Part shown: positions 41,691-52,600 of the stretch, one piece after another
Numbering within the stretch: the first letter of the stretch is position 1
Layout: each line of letters opens with the position of its first letter
NCBI RefSeq assembly: GCF_023091745.1
Contig: NC_068910.1
Coordinates: 1,338,272 to 1,402,271 of the forward strand
Reading direction: 5' to 3'
Length of the DNA: 64,000 nucleotides
Source of the DNA: Budorcas taxicolor
Taxonomy: Eukaryota; Chordata; Mammalia; Artiodactyla; Bovidae
Program-made: the position numbers and the translations under genes
Notes under the pieces: model-generated
Told to the model about the DNA's origin: nothing
The model's input: the letters and a program-made list of their open reading frames with translations, nothing else
Database searches by the model: none

Positions 41691-43639
41691 AGCCAGGCCA
41701 CCTTCTGATGTGCCGGCCGTGCTGTGGCTCAGGACTCGCCGCCCGACCCCCCCTCCCCCCCACCGTCAGTCCCGTGGCTCACCTTCCCTTCCTCCCAGGT
41801 GAGCCGGAGCCAGGCATCCCGTGCACGCCTAGTTCCCCCGGGGTGGGGTCGGTCTGGGACCCTGGGGCCTGGAATGCTGGCTCCCTGCCCTGTTCCTGGC
41901 GGAGGGTCACCAGGAGCGGGGAGGAGGGTTTTAGGGACCGAGCTAGACTGTAAGAATTACAAGGAGGGGTTGGGTTCTTCCTCCCACAAATGGGAAGAAG
42001 GGGCCCCACAGGAGGAAGGGCCCAGGCCGCCTGTCCCCCTGGGTGCAAACAGATGGAACAAAGGCTGGCCCACCCCCGGCGCCCGGCGCCGCCCGCAGTG
42101 TCATAAAGGCCCCGGCGCCCGGAGCAGCCCGCCAGCACGCCCGCCCTGCCTGGGAGCTCCGCGGCCACAGAATCGAAACTGTTTCCAGCACAATGACCCT
42201 GGGCTGTGGGAGACTTCGCTGGGGGTTGGGAACAGCGGTGCGGAGCCGGAGCCCCGGGCCTGGGCCTGCTGCTCTGGAGGGACTCGCTGGCCTGGAAGCT
42301 GGGCCTCCAGGGCCAGCACGAGCTGCCCCCTCTGCTGCGGGGGACACCGTCCCCCTCAGCACCGTGCCCCCGCGACCACCCTCCACCCAGCTCTGTCAGG
42401 GCCCCCTGCCCTGCAAACCCGTCATCCTGGCAACAGGTCCCCCCCAGCAAGGAGCCTCGCGTGTCTCGGGCCCACCCCCACACCAAGAACCAACGGGGCT
42501 GGTTCCCGTGTGCGGGATCAGTGCCCGGGTCTGGTTCACGGGTGTCTGAGAAGCGCCTGCCAGTGGCCCAGCGTCCAGCCGGCTCTCGGCACCTTCCGCA
42601 GCCCTGGCCCAGGCCCCTGCAGGGACTCTGGCGGCAGAAGGAAGGAGGGAGACGGGGGGCCACTAGAGAAGCGTTGGGGACAGGGAGGCCTCTTCCAGGG
42701 GTCATCCTGGGCTGTGGATTCTGTGCTTGGGTCGGGAGTGGGCTCTGGTTCTGAGCTGCAAGCTCTGGACTGAGGCTTGGGGCCCACAGCAGGGCCCCGG
42801 GGGTTCTGGGCTCTGCTCTGACGCCCGGATTCTGAGGTCCGGGCTCAGGGCCTCAGGCTGAGTTCCCGCAGGTAGGTGCTGAGTTCTGGGTCGGGGGTCA
42901 GGCAGGCTCTGTGCCCCGTGCTTCGGGCAGCGCTTAGTCTCCAGGCTCCAGGCGGTGGTCCTGGACTCTGGGTGGAGGGCCTGTTGGCCAGAGGCTGGGC
43001 GGGGTCGCCATGCCACTCACAGTCTGGAACGTCCTCTGCTTGGGAGCAGGGACTCTTGCTGGTCTTGTGGGCCGGGTAGCCCCCAGACCATAGCAGGGCC
43101 AGGCGTGCGTGTGCGCTCCATGCACCGTCCAAGTGAGATACCCTCTCCTGTGGTCGGGAGCCGGGGCGCAGGTCAGCGCCCCGGGAGGGGAGGCCAAGCC
43201 CCACGGCCGGGACGGGAGCTGCTGAGAGCCCGCCCTGACTACACAGCGGGCTGTTCCTGCTCCAGCGAGGGCGCGGGTGGAGGGCACAGCATAGGCAGGG
43301 GTGGCCTGGGTCAGGGCCCCAGGCAGGCACTCCCCTCCCTCTGTCCTGACTTAGGGGGCTGGTCATCTGAGAGCCCCAGCAGGCACCCGAGCCCGCGCCC
43401 TCCAGCCTGCGGTCTGGGCTGAGGAGGATAAAGGGGAGCTTCCTGGGCAGTGGACGTGAGGGCCCGGGAGCAGGCGGATGGCCGTCAGATACACGTCGCC
43501 AGGGACCCAGGGAGCAGAGACGGTGGGGGTCAGGATCATGGACTGTGAACGAGGGACTTAAGGGGGAATGTGACCTCGGGGAGACCTGAGATCCTGCTGG
43601 TGAGAGGCAGCCTTGGCCGCAGATACCAGGGCCGTGGGG

Positions 43640-44500
43640 AGTGAGGAGGTGATGGGGGCATCAGCGTCCCTTTCGAGTCAGTGGCCACGACCACCCAGAG
43701 GTGTGTGATCTTGCGGGGATCGAGGCGCTGATGGTTAGAGACAGGTGTTCCTGGGGACCTGTGAGGCTGGTGCCCCGCTGCTGCTGCTGCTGGGGGATGA
43801 GGGACACTGGTCACCGGGGACTTGGAAGGGAAGACTCGGCAGTCACCTGTGTCGAACGCGATGACTCTCACTGGGCAGTCGGAAGATTCGATGGCAAGGA
43901 GGCCCCTCCGCGACCAGGGCCAGTGGTCCTGGGGCCACTGGAGACGAGGGACCGAGGCATTGCTGAGAGCCGCTGGTGCTGGGGCAGCGGCGGCCTGCAG
44001 ACGCTGGGCACGCACGAGCGGTCAGACCCGCCCCTGACTAGGACAGTCCTGATCGGTGACCCCGGTGGCCGCGCTCTGCGTGACCCGAGACAGCAGTGAC
44101 GGCACGGTGGTGGTCGGGAGCAGGGGCATCGGCAGCCAGGCAGCCCGGGCGCAGACCCTGCTGAAGACGGTGCGGCCTGGGTGGTGAGAGGCGGTTAGGA
44201 GCCCTGACTGGTGAGCAGGGCCTGCTGCCGGAGACACTGCCAAGCAGGCAGCGACGGGACACAGCCCCGAGCAGAGGCCTGGAGGAAACCCTGGTGATCA
44301 CGAGCTGGCGATCGGCTGCTCGGAGACAGACGTCTGCAGCCACAGGCTCTGATCAGATGTGTCATTGATCAGGAATGTCAGTCATGATGACTGTCCCCAG
44401 TAACCAGAATCATTGATTAGAGAACAGCACTCAGTGACATCAGCGGTCAGAGACACCAGTGATCACGTCTGCCGGTGGACACGGACACCGGTGAGCAGGG
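43640..44500. repeat. Degenerate region rich in GTGATCA/ACCGGTGA words
   Basis: About 850 bp with repeated short words such as GACACTGGTCACCGGGGAC, CAGTGATCACGTC, ACATCAGCGGTCAGAGAC and GTCATTGATCAGGAATG. It looks like a minisatellite eroded beyond a definable period. No gene supported. Confidence 0.4.
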
Positions 44501-44832
44501 AGCTCAGACACAGGAGCTCGAGGATGGCAGGGGGATGCGTCCCCCTGGGCTCTCCCTGAGCCCCGCTGAGCCCTTAGGAAAACAGCCAGCACGTGGCTCG
44601 AGGGTGCAGAGCCCACAGCCTCCCTGAGCCTCCCCCGCACCCACCGAGACCCCCGGGACCCCCACCAGGCAGTGAGGAAGTTCAGGTGGCGCAGTTCAGG
44701 GGAGGCACAGGGACCCGTGTTCCAGGAACCCCTCCGTCTGAACCCCAGGGCTGTAGGACCAGTTCACTCTTAACAATCCCCACACCCAGGCGGGACTCAG
44801 GAGCCCCGTGAGCCCATGAGGCAGGCCAGAGG

Positions 44833-46199
44833 CATTCACAAAAAGTATTTTATTATTCTTAACAGTATTCACTTTGAAGGAATGGGAAGAGAGCATACAG
44901 GTTTTACAGACAATATATAAATGTTGTACATAATTAACAATAACTTAGTTCACTAATCCAAAATAAAACGAGCCAAATAAAACATAAAACCAGAAAATAC
45001 TGCCGATCCTTCTTCTTCTGCGGATACTAGTACAAAATAAGTTACTTCCGGCTGTGGTGCCCCCTATTGCACTCGGCCTACATCAGCACAGTCCTCTTCC
45101 TGGGCCGGCCCCGGCCAGCCGCCGCGCCCGCTGCGGCCGCAGACTCTCCGCCCGGACACGGTTATGTACAGCTGTACCTTGGGAAGGGTCCAGACACCCA
45201 CAGCGTGGCGCAGCGGGAGCCTGGCAGCCCCACCTGCTGCGTCAGCCCCCCGAAGCCTGGAGCCGCCCCGGCCCCCGGCCCCCGGCCCCCATCCGAGGAC
45301 GGTGCCATCTGAGAGTCTCTCCAGCCACAGCCTTGGTTTGTAGGTTTCCCTTTTCCCCACAGCAAGGGCTCCTGTGGCCACGTACAATTGACTGGACCCA
45401 AAGTTTAAAAAGAAAAACTCATCAGCGAATTAAGCTTATGCAGGTTTTCTCCTTTTGTTTTTATACGTTTTTCTTTTGCGTCAGTGTCGGAGAAGAGGGG
45501 GGGGTTCAGGGGCTAGCAGAAAAAGGAGTATGTACAGGGTGTCCCTGGCCGAGGCGGCGGCAGCGGGTCGGGGCCGAGGAGGGCGCTCGGGTCAGGCTGG
45601 CTCCAGCCTCAGGACCAGAGAGCGATGTGGGAGACGCTTCCCCTCTCAAGAAAGCGCTTCCTTCCTGTGACCCAGCCCTGGCCTGGGAATCTGCACAGGG
45701 CCGCCCCTGATTGTCTCTGCCCTCCGGGGCCTTCAAGGCCCCCCTGGGGAGGCTCAGCCCAGCTGGGTTCGGCGCTTGCAGAGGGGGCCCAGGTCCCCCC
45801 AGAGACCTGCCCCCAGAGCCAGGCAGGCGGGCTGGCCACGTGGTGCTCGGCCCTAAGAGCCAAGTCTCCCCGTCCTCGTGAGAAACCTGAGCCAAATCAA
45901 CTCTGCCGCCTGCTCCCCTGCCTCCTCCGCGGCCCCCGAGGGTCCCTCGCCCGCTCGTGTCTCTTCAGAGCTGTCCTTCACGCTCATAGTCCTCGGTGGA
46001 AACCCCGCCTGGGTGTGGCCAGGCCTGCCTGGGAGCTGCTTCACGGTGGCGGCCAGGGCGCCCTCAGGTGGGGCCACGCGTGTCCAGCTGGGCGGGCAGG
46101 GGCCGCGGTCTCGGGGTGGGCCGGCCAGCTGGGCACTGGGTCCCCCGCGCCCTGGGAGCGCCGTCCCCGGTGTCCGTCCGTCGGTCCGTGGGGCGGTCC
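44833..46199 (-). other. GATA2: GATA2 3' UTR
   Basis: About 1.37 kb from the stop codon to the inferred cleavage site just past the AATAAA at 44849-44854. The distal 220 bp (44840-45060) are AT-rich, the proximal part GC-rich. No other AATAAA hexamer on the minus strand was noticed in between, so a single main 3' end is likely. Confidence 0.8.
44849..44854 (-). terminator. GATA2: Poly(A) signal AATAAA of GATA2
   Basis: TTTATT on + reads AATAAA on -, in AATAATAAAATACTTTTTGTG. It is the last hexamer before clearly intergenic sequence, and its context matches my memory of the human GATA2 transcript end. Confidence 0.85.
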
Positions 46200-46499
46200 C
46201 TAGCCCATGGCGGTCACCATGCTGGATGGGTGGGGGTGGCCGAAGGAGAGGCTGGAGGAGGGGTGGATGGGCGTCGGGGTGGGCAGGATGTGTCCGGAGT
46301 GGCTGAAGGGTGGCAGGTGGCCCACAGGCGCCATGTGCCCCGCCAGGGCGGCGGCGCTGAAGGGGGAGGCCTTGTCCTGCACACACCGGGACAGCTCCTC
46401 GAAGCACTCGGGCCCCTTCTTGCTCTTCTTGGACTTGCTGGACATCTTCCGGTTCCGGGTCTGAATGCCTTCCTTCTTCATGGTCAGCGGCCTGTTCAC
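46200..46499 (-). CDS. GATA2: GATA2 last coding exon: basic tail and C-terminus
   Basis: The acceptor CCCCCCAG (AG at 46501-46500) is followed by VNRPLTMKKEGIQTRNRKMS. The lysine-rich run SKSKKSKKG extends the C-finger's DNA contacts and serves nuclear import. The end HPHPSSMVTAMG is identical to the human protein as I recall it. TAG is at 46200-46202. Confidence 0.97.
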   Translation of the reverse strand: MNRPLTMKKEGIQTRNRKMSSKSKKSKKGPECFEELSRCVQDKASPFSAAALAGHMAPVGHLPPFSHSGHILPTPTPIHPSSSLSFGHPHPSSMVTAMG

Positions 46500-49400
46500 C
46501 TGGGGGGCCACGCGGAGCTTTCAGAGGCTGGAGCTCCCCTCCCGGCCAGACCACAGCCCCCGCCTGGCCAGGGGGGCCCCTCCCCAATGCCCATCGGCCT
46601 CCAGGGCCTCCCCACCCTCCCGGCCAAGAAAGGCGCCGGGAGGGCACTGCCCCCGCCCGCCGACCCTGCAGAAGCCCACCCACGGCAGGCTCTGCTTCTG
46701 AGCAGAGAGGCCCGGCCATGGGGGGCGTCCTCCAGCAAGCCGCCCCCCTCGTGGGAAGCCCTTCTGGCACTCGCTTCCCAAGCCAAGCCACGCTGGGGAC
46801 GGCCACTCCCCGCAGCACACAGCGGGGTCCCCGGGGAGGGGCGGGGCGGCCGACTCACATTGTGCAGCTTGTAGTAGAGGCCGCAGGCGTTGCACACCGG
46901 GTCCCCGTTGGCGTTCCGGCGCCATAAGGTGGTGGTGGTGGTCTGACAGTTCGCACAACAGGTGCCTGCTCTCCTGGCGGCTGACTGGGGGGCGGGGCAG
47001 GGCAGGGTCGGCAAGGTGGATTCCCACGGCCCCCCGCGACCTCCCTCCAGACCCTCATGCCACCCCTGCTCCCTTCCCCCACCCACTGAGCCCAGAAGCC
47101 TCTGCATCTCAGAATCGGAAACTTAAACTGTCAGAGAACTTCAGACTAAAGTGCTCTCAGAACCAAAGGGGCTGCAAGAGCTGCAAGGGAAAAGCAGCCA
47201 CCTCCCCCAGCCTCCCCACCCCCCCGCCCCCGCCCCGAACACGAATGCCACACAAGGGAACCGAGGCTCGGAGAGGGAGCCGGTCTAGACGGCTGGCCCG
47301 TCCCCTTGGGCGCCTCAAGCTGGGGCTGCAATTCCCACGAAATACACAGTCCTGGGCACATCCAAAGCCCCAGAGCCAGAGGACAGGGCCCTGCAGCTGC
47401 CCAGGCAGGGAGGGGAAACGCTCAGCAGTCAAGCTGCACACCGCCCGGCGCAGTAGCCACTGACCACGTGGCCATTTAAATACAATTGAACTACCGTTTA
47501 AGCAAGTTAGAAATACAGTTTCTTCAGTCACAGCGGCCACATTTGAGGGGATCCCTAATCACAGCACAGCTGGAGGCGACCACGATGGATGGTGCACGCC
47601 CAGAAGGCGTCCATCGGTCACAACTTACTGGACAATGCTGACCTACCTGTCCAGGGCCCTGTCCCCCAGTCCCCAGGGCCCTGACTGCCCCCAGCCCCTC
47701 GGGGAGTACAGGACTGACCCGGAGCCCCGGACTCCTGGAGGAGAAGGCAGCGGCAGGCGCCCCAGAGGCGGGGTGAGAGGAGCTTCGGCCCAGAAAGCAG
47801 ACACCCTCTCCAACCCCATAGCAGCAGCACGTCCCAGGAAACAGCAGCGGGCGGGTGGGCTGGGGGCGGGGAACCCAGGCCAGCAGGGGCAGGCGTGACC
47901 CCAGGCCCCAGCCTGGTCCAGAGGGGCCAGCCTGCAGCCCCGGGCGGGGAGGGGTGAGGGGTGAGTAAGCAGCCGGAGCTGGAATTCTGACTCAGGGGCT
48001 GGCCTCGCATCCTCCGCCCGCCCAGGGCCCTCACCCCGCCCTTGCTCCAGGAAAAAAAACCAGGGGCCCCCGAATCGGCAAGCGATTTAAGCCTCCCTCG
48101 TAAATCACTTCGCCCTGAAAAAATATATTTATTATTCTTAGCATTTTACGCATTATTTGCAGAGTGGAGGGTATTAGAAATTTCAAAACAGCCCAGCGAA
48201 AGGCAGGACTGAGCCGAGGAGAGAGACTGAAAACCCTCGGAGTCCGGAAACAGATACGCGAAGTTTCCTTATCTTTGGGCTGCAGATGTCCGGATAGGAA
48301 ACTCCGGCAGGAGATCCGAAAGGGCATTTTTTTAAAATCACTCAAATGAAAATACACAGTATAGGTGACTCCATGGAAAAATAATAAAGGGCAGGTTTTT
48401 TTTTGGTGGTTGGTGTGTGTGTTTTATTTAAATAAGCACGAGGAGACTGTGTGTTGGGAAGCCAGGGAGAGCAGCCCCGGGCTACAGGGAACATGACTTC
48501 ACGGCCCTATTTTTAAAAGTTTAACAGAGGCCAGGGGACGGGACCTGGGCCCCTGGATGCTCTGCTCTGGTGGTGGTGTTGGGGGGGAATCCCTGAAGGT
48601 ACCAGGCGGGCTGCCCAGGGAAAAGCTGGCCTGGAGAGAATCTAGCCTGAAAAGCCGGGCTGCCCCAACTGCCAAGCAAGAGCTTCTCATGAGAAAAGAC
48701 TGCCTGCATTTGAAGGCTTGTTTTTTTGTGTGTAATTGACCGCGGGCTCGGCCCAGGTCGACGCTCCGGCCCGGGGGCTCCCCCACCTCCAGGCCCCCCG
48801 CTGCTCCTACCAGCCTCCGCTTGGGCTTGATGAGTGGCCGGTTCTGCCCGTTCATCTTGTGGTAGAGGCCGCAGGCGTTGCACAGGTAGTGCCCGGTGCC
48901 GTCCCGCCGCCACAGAGGGGTGGCCGTGGCCCCGCAGTTGACGCACTCCCGGCCTTCTGCAAGGGGACGGGGGACACAGGGTCACGCGGGCCAGGCTGCT
49001 GCAGGGGCCGGCGGACTCTTAGTTCCAGCCGGGCTGGAGAGGGACCAGGAGATGGGATTCAGAGGGCAGCTTACGGCGGGGAGGGCAGCGGGCCCCGGGG
49101 GTTCTGCTCAGGGCACCAGCTCCAGCCGGGCGGAGGCTGGGCCGCCTCGAGTGCCTCTCTCCGCCCCGTCCTCTCTCCCCAGCTGCGTCTGCCTTTCCTG
49201 GGTCCCTGTCCCAGGCCCTCAGATTCTGCTCTCCGTCCCCCGTCCTCGGTCACTTCCGTCTCTCTCCCCAGCCTCCCTTGCCTTCCGCCGAGGCCCTGGA
49301 CTGGGATGGAAGTTGCTGCTGTTTCAAACGAAGTAAATAATCAGCCCTTTCGTTTTCAGGCTGAGTGCCTTGCGGGTGGCTCCTGGTGGTGCTATTTTGC

Positions 49401-51563
49401 TTTGTTGGGAAAAGACCATCTGGAAACCAATTTGAGAGAAAGAACTACTTAAAAGGCCAGTGAGCTGGTTGGACAGGGCTCCCCAACATAGGTCCCAAGT
49501 GGACATGGGCGGTGGCCTCAGGGCGAGCTGACCCTGCACGTTTCTCTGCACGTCCTTTAAATCGGCAGCCCACACGGGCAGGAACGTGTGGCTTCTGGAC
49601 TCTGGAGCGAATGTTCTAAAAGTGATCTTGAAGGGAAGGAGGTGAGGACGGCGGGGAGCCCCACAGCAGCCTCGGCGTCTGCTCCCCAGCTGGCTGTCTC
49701 CAGCCAGTCCCCTAGGCCAGGCAGAGGCAGCCCCTGACCCCCGAGCAGGGAGGGAGAGGGAAGGACACGCCAGGGGGCAGGGAGCGCTGGTCCCGGGAAT
49801 TTGGCCTCGGGGGAACTCTCCCGAGGAGACTGGGAGCCGTGAGATCCCTGACTGAGTGGCAGATCTAGATTCCTTAAGGGTCTGGAGCCCCGAGGAGGGC
49901 AGAGGGGCCCCAGCGCAGCACTGACGCTCACGGACACACGCGTCCGAGCCGCCACGCCGCGCTGCCTACACCCAGCGTTGTCTCTCACACGGTTGTGAAA
50001 ATGTTTGCTTCAGACTCAGGGAAGGGATGCGGGACCCCCAGGTGGGCAGTGGCCCACCTTGGAGGGGACGGTAAGGAATGGGAACAGGAAGCAAACTCTG
50101 GGGCCACCAGGAGCACCTAAGAAGGTCTGCGGGCGCCTTCTCCCCAGTTCTGGGGACTCAAAGATAGGTTGGGGGCCATCAGGCATGGATACCAGCCACC
50201 CCTGGGTCAGAGAGACCCGGGCCGCCCCCTCACCTGGGTCTCAGCCCCCACCCACCGAAGCGCAAGCCCTCCCCACTCCAGGGAGGCCCTGGGCCCTCGC
50301 CTCACCTGAGCAGGAGCGGGCCTTGCTCCTCTGCTTCGGGGTGAAGCTGGAGGCCGGGCCGCCCAGGAAGCCTCCGGGGTGGAAGAGCCCACTGCTGTAG
50401 TCGTGGGCCGCGGCTGGCACATAGGAGGGGTAGGTGGGGATGGGGTGGTGAGTGGCAGGCTGGGTGCCCATGGTGGCCAGGCTGGGACGCAGGGGGCTGC
50501 CACCTTCCATCTTCATGCTCTCGCCCAGCGGCACCTGGTACTTGATGCCATCCTTGTCGTCCCCCCGGGGGGCGGCGCTCCCCCCTGCCGAGGAGGAGGC
50601 TGGCGAGGCGGCCCCGGTGGTGCTGGGGTCCGGAGACACTTCCTTGGGGGGCGTGGGCGGGAAGCCGAAGAGGTGGGTGCCCGAGTGGGCTGCGGTGGGG
50701 GTCAGGGAGGCCACCGAGCCGCCGCCGCCCCCACCCCCAGCCCCAGCGCCCGGGTACACAGACAGGGGCCCCCCGGGGCCTCCGGCGGCCGAGGGGTGCA
50801 GGGGTGTCTTGGAGAAGGGGCTCACGGTCCAGGGGTTGTGGTGGTGCGCGGCGGCCGCGGAGAGGGCTGCCTTGCCCCCGTCCAGCCAGGGCAGCCCCGG
50901 GCTGTGCAGCAAGTGTGGCCGGCACATTTGGCCTCCGGTCAGGCGGGCTGCGGGGGGAGGGAGCGTCAGGATGCGCCGGGGGGAGCCAGGACGCCCCTCG
51001 ACCGCGACCCCTCCCCAGAGACAACCGGAAACATAATACCCCAGCCGGCAATTCACCAGGCACATCAGTCCCTGAAGGACGAGTGGCACAGAAGGAGACC
51101 CTGGACGAGACTGGAGGGGCCCCTCCCCCCGCAGGCCAGCTGGGAACAGGCAGAATCCCCAGGGGCCCCGGAGTCTCCCCAAGAGGCCGCTGCCCACTCC
51201 TTTCGCGCCCCAATTTCTCAGCGGCCCCGATTGCTGCGGACCCCACATCCGGGAAGCAGGCAGCGGGCCTCCCCGCATCCCGCGCCGGGCGCTCGGCGTC
51301 CGAGCTCCTGGTCACCCTCGGGCCCGGGGCTCACCGTGCGCCGGGCTGTAGGAGACGCGCGCGCGCGCGTGGGCCGGGTTGGCGTAGTAGGGGTTGCCCT
51401 GCGAGTCGAGGTGGTTGAAGAAGACGTCCACCTCGTCGGGCGGCAGCAGCTGCGCCGGCTCCATGTAGTTGTGCGGCAGGCCCGGGTGGTGCGACTCGGG
51501 GTGCTGCGCGTTCAGCACGGCGGGGTGCGCCATCCAGCGCGGCTGCTCGGGAGCCACCTCCAT
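46200..51563 (-). CDS. GATA2: GATA2 transcription factor, complete coding region in five exons
   Basis: The spliced coding exons are 51563-51335, 50947-50306, 48956-48811, 46984-46859 and 46499-46200: 1443 bases, 480 residues plus stop, the same length as human GATA2. All introns are GT-AG and the phases fit (1, 1, 0, 0). GATA2 is a nuclear DNA-binding factor for WGATAR sites, needed for haematopoietic stem cells, endothelium and lymphatic valves. It has an N-terminal transactivation region, two C-X2-C-X17-C-X2-C zinc fingers at 295-319 and 349-373, a basic tail (SKSKKSKKG) for DNA contact and nuclear import, and a Ser/Pro/His-rich C-terminus ending PSSMVTAMG. Sequences such as MEVAPEQPRWMAHPAVLNAQ distinguish it from GATA1 and GATA3. 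The start has G at -3 and +4. No frameshift or lost cysteine was seen. It lies in a broad CpG-rich domain. Confidence 0.98.
46500..46858 (-). other. GATA2: GATA2 intron between C-finger exon and last exon
   Basis: 359 bp, GT-AG, GC-rich. No motif or repeat worth separate mention was seen. Confidence 0.9.
46859..46984 (-). CDS. GATA2: GATA2 exon for the C-terminal zinc finger
   Basis: 126 bases, phase 0 at both ends, bounded by CCAG and GTGAGT. It encodes SAARRAGTCCANCQTTTTTL, then WRRNANGDPVCNACGLYYKL. The four zinc ligands are Cys349, Cys352, Cys370 and Cys373. This finger carries most of the WGATAR binding. Confidence 0.98.
46985..48810 (-). other. GATA2: GATA2 intron between the two zinc-finger exons
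   Basis: 1826 bp, donor GTAGGA (weaker than GTAAGT). It contains the +9.5-type enhancer (48240-48310) in a lower-GC stretch at about 48060-48430. That stretch has AAAAAATATATTTATTATTC and TTTTAAAATCACTCAAATGA, both likely conserved. 47470-47560 is another AT-rich segment. The rest is GC-rich and unremarkable. Confidence 0.85.
48240..48310 (-). promoter_or_regulatory. GATA2: GATA2 +9.5 enhancer core (E-box / GATA composite)
   Basis: On the minus strand CATCTG (48288-48283), eight bases, then AGATAA (48274-48269): the CANNTG-N8-WGATAR arrangement bound by SCL/TAL1-LMO2-LDB1-GATA2 complexes. TTTCCTATCCGG upstream and AAGGAAACTTCGCG downstream provide ETS-type GGAA cores. A second GATA-type site (GTATCTG) lies about 15 bp further on. 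Position (intron between the finger exons) and motif order are those of the +9.5 kb element, known to be essential for stem-cell emergence and mutated in human GATA2 deficiency. Confidence 0.93.
48811..48956 (-). CDS. GATA2: GATA2 exon for the N-terminal zinc finger
   Basis: 146 bases from TTGCAG to CTG|GTAGGA. It begins by completing Glu291, then GRECVNCGATATPLWRRDGT and GHYLCNACGLYHKMNGQNRP. Zinc ligands are Cys295, Cys298, Cys316 and Cys319. This finger binds the FOG1 partner and stabilises binding at palindromic GATA sites. It ends LIKPKRRL. Confidence 0.98.
48957..50305 (-). other. GATA2: GATA2 intron upstream of the N-finger exon
   Basis: 1349 bp, donor GTGAGG, acceptor TTGCAG. Moderately GC-rich. 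AT-richer stretches lie at 49320-49460, including TAAATAATCAGCCC. No composite enhancer motif was found by eye. Confidence 0.85.
50306..50947 (-). CDS. GATA2: GATA2 large transactivation exon
   Basis: 642 bases, bounded by CCCCCGCAG and CAG|GTGAGG. It encodes residues 77-290 (RLTGGQMCRPHLLHSPGLPW onward), with an Ala/His run (ALSAAAAHHHNPW), a Gly-rich stretch and FGFPPTPPKEVSPDPSTTGA. It ends TPKQRSKARSCS. The Gly-rich stretch (AGAGGGGGGGSVASL) differs from human GGGSGGGSGSS, which is the usual place for length variation. Confidence 0.97.
50948..51334 (-). other. GATA2: GATA2 intron between first and second coding exons
   Basis: 387 bp, GTGAGC to CCCGCAG, with a C-rich pyrimidine tract. Nothing else notable. 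Confidence 0.9.
51335..51563 (-). CDS. GATA2: GATA2 first coding exon
   Basis: 229 coding bases ending in phase 1 at GCACG|GTGAGC. It encodes MEVAPEQPRWMAHPAVLNAQ through RARVSYSPAH. An upstream acceptor at GTCGTGCAG (AG at 51613-51612) behind a long pyrimidine tract would start the exon at 51611 and give 48 bases of 5' UTR before the ATG. A CGCAG at about 51587 is a weaker alternative. Confidence 0.97.
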
Positions 51564-52260
51564 GACTGGCGGCGGAGGCGCGGGGTCTGCGCGGAGGCGG
51601 TAGCGGCGCGCCTGCACGACGGAGGGGGCGTGAGGGGGGCCGTGAGGGGCGCCGCCGCGGCCGGACACCCCCAAGCCCCGCCGTGAGGCGTCCCGCGCGC
51701 CGCTGCGCCCGAGCCGAGCTCAGCCGCGGACCAGTCCCGGGTGGGAGGAAAGCCCAGAGCTCAAAACGAAAGGAGGGGCGCGGGGAGCCGGCTCAGCCAC
51801 GCACGCTCACACGGTGACTCGGGTACCCAGAGCCACACACTTCTGCGCACGGGGTCACACGCGGGGACAAAACCTCGGCACCAGTGACCCCAACGCACGT
51901 AGAGAGCCGCACTTTAGTCACCCCCCCATCTCGCCCCGCACCATGCCACCCCGCACCATCCCTGTGCATAAACACTGTAAAAAGTTAAAGCCCGGCGCCC
52001 GGGGGGGCCCCCGCGGGGCGCACGATGCTGGCGACACTCAAAACTACTCTTGGCGCTGACTCGCTCCCCCAGACACACACACACACACGCACGCAGCCCC
52101 ACGGGCCAAGCGCCAGCCCCACGCGCGCTCCCCGGCGACACAAGCCGAACTTCTCACCGAGGTTCCGCACAGCGGCCACCCGCGGCCCGGCCCCCGCAGT
52201 GACCTCTCGGAGCCCGGCGCGCCCCAGGAACCCCCGCCCGCTCTCGCAGCCCGAACTTAC

Positions 52261-52475
52261 AGACGCAGCGGCGCGGGAGGGGCGCGGCCTCGGCGCGGGC
52301 GGCGCGGGCTCGGGGACGGCGCGTCCGGCGGGCCGGAGGGGCTCACGGGGTGCAAGCGGGGGGCAGCGCGCGCCTCGGCCTCGGGCCCGCCCGGCTCCGG
52401 CCGCTCCGCATCGTCCGGCCGCGCTGGCGCCAGCTCGCGGCTCCGGCACAGACATGAAGCGGGGGCCGCGCGCGC
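52261..52475 (-). other. GATA2: Candidate GATA2 proximal untranslated first exon (1G type)
   Basis: A strong donor, GCGTCT|GTAAGT (intron start at 52260), lies about 0.65 kb upstream of the coding exon's acceptor, in dense CpG DNA. This fits the general, proximal first exon known for GATA2. The 5' end is a guess based on the promoter motifs just beyond it. Confidence 0.6.
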
Positions 52476-52600
52476 CTAAGAAGCGCGCGCCAGCCAATCA
52501 GCGCCGCGCGCCGCCCAGCCTCCGGCCCCCATTGGCCGGCCCGCGGCTCCCGGGCCGCGGACTCCGGACGCGCCCGCGGGCCGCCCCCCGCGCCCGCCCG
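52476..52600 (-). promoter_or_regulatory. GATA2: Candidate GATA2 proximal promoter
   Basis: TATA-less CpG-rich DNA with a CCAAT box on - at 52535-52531 and an inverted one (ATTGG on -) at about 52497-52493, plus several GC boxes. This is a typical CpG-island promoter composition. The start site is not fixed. Confidence 0.5.

Larger units (their letters stand above)
29926..44832. other. Intergenic region DNAJB8-GATA2
   Basis: About 15 kb with no supported protein-coding gene. It is repeat-rich in its middle: ATCC satellite, BovB, BovA, L1, CHR, MIR and tandem repeats, listed separately. Stretches with nothing recognisable are about 30450-30860, 30905-31650, 32750-33440, 34040-34740, 35360-35800, 38230-38770, 40570-41040 and 41700-43600. 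In human this interval hosts only non-coding transcripts, as far as I know. Confidence 0.7.

Noticed and set aside
46200..46511. Possible independent start MAPQVNRPL for a short GATA-tail protein
   Set aside because: The ATG lies in the intron four codons before the exon. CCCCCCAG directly before GTGAAC is the splice acceptor, so these residues are intronic.
45853..46818. 321-codon open frame on - across the GATA2 last exon
   Set aside because: Wrong frame of the GATA2 terminal exon running into its intron and UTR. The zinc-finger frame and splice sites explain the region.
50379..51686. 435-codon open frame on + antisense to GATA2
   Set aside because: Antisense shadow of GC-rich GATA2 exons. 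No family resemblance, and it crosses exon-intron borders without signals.
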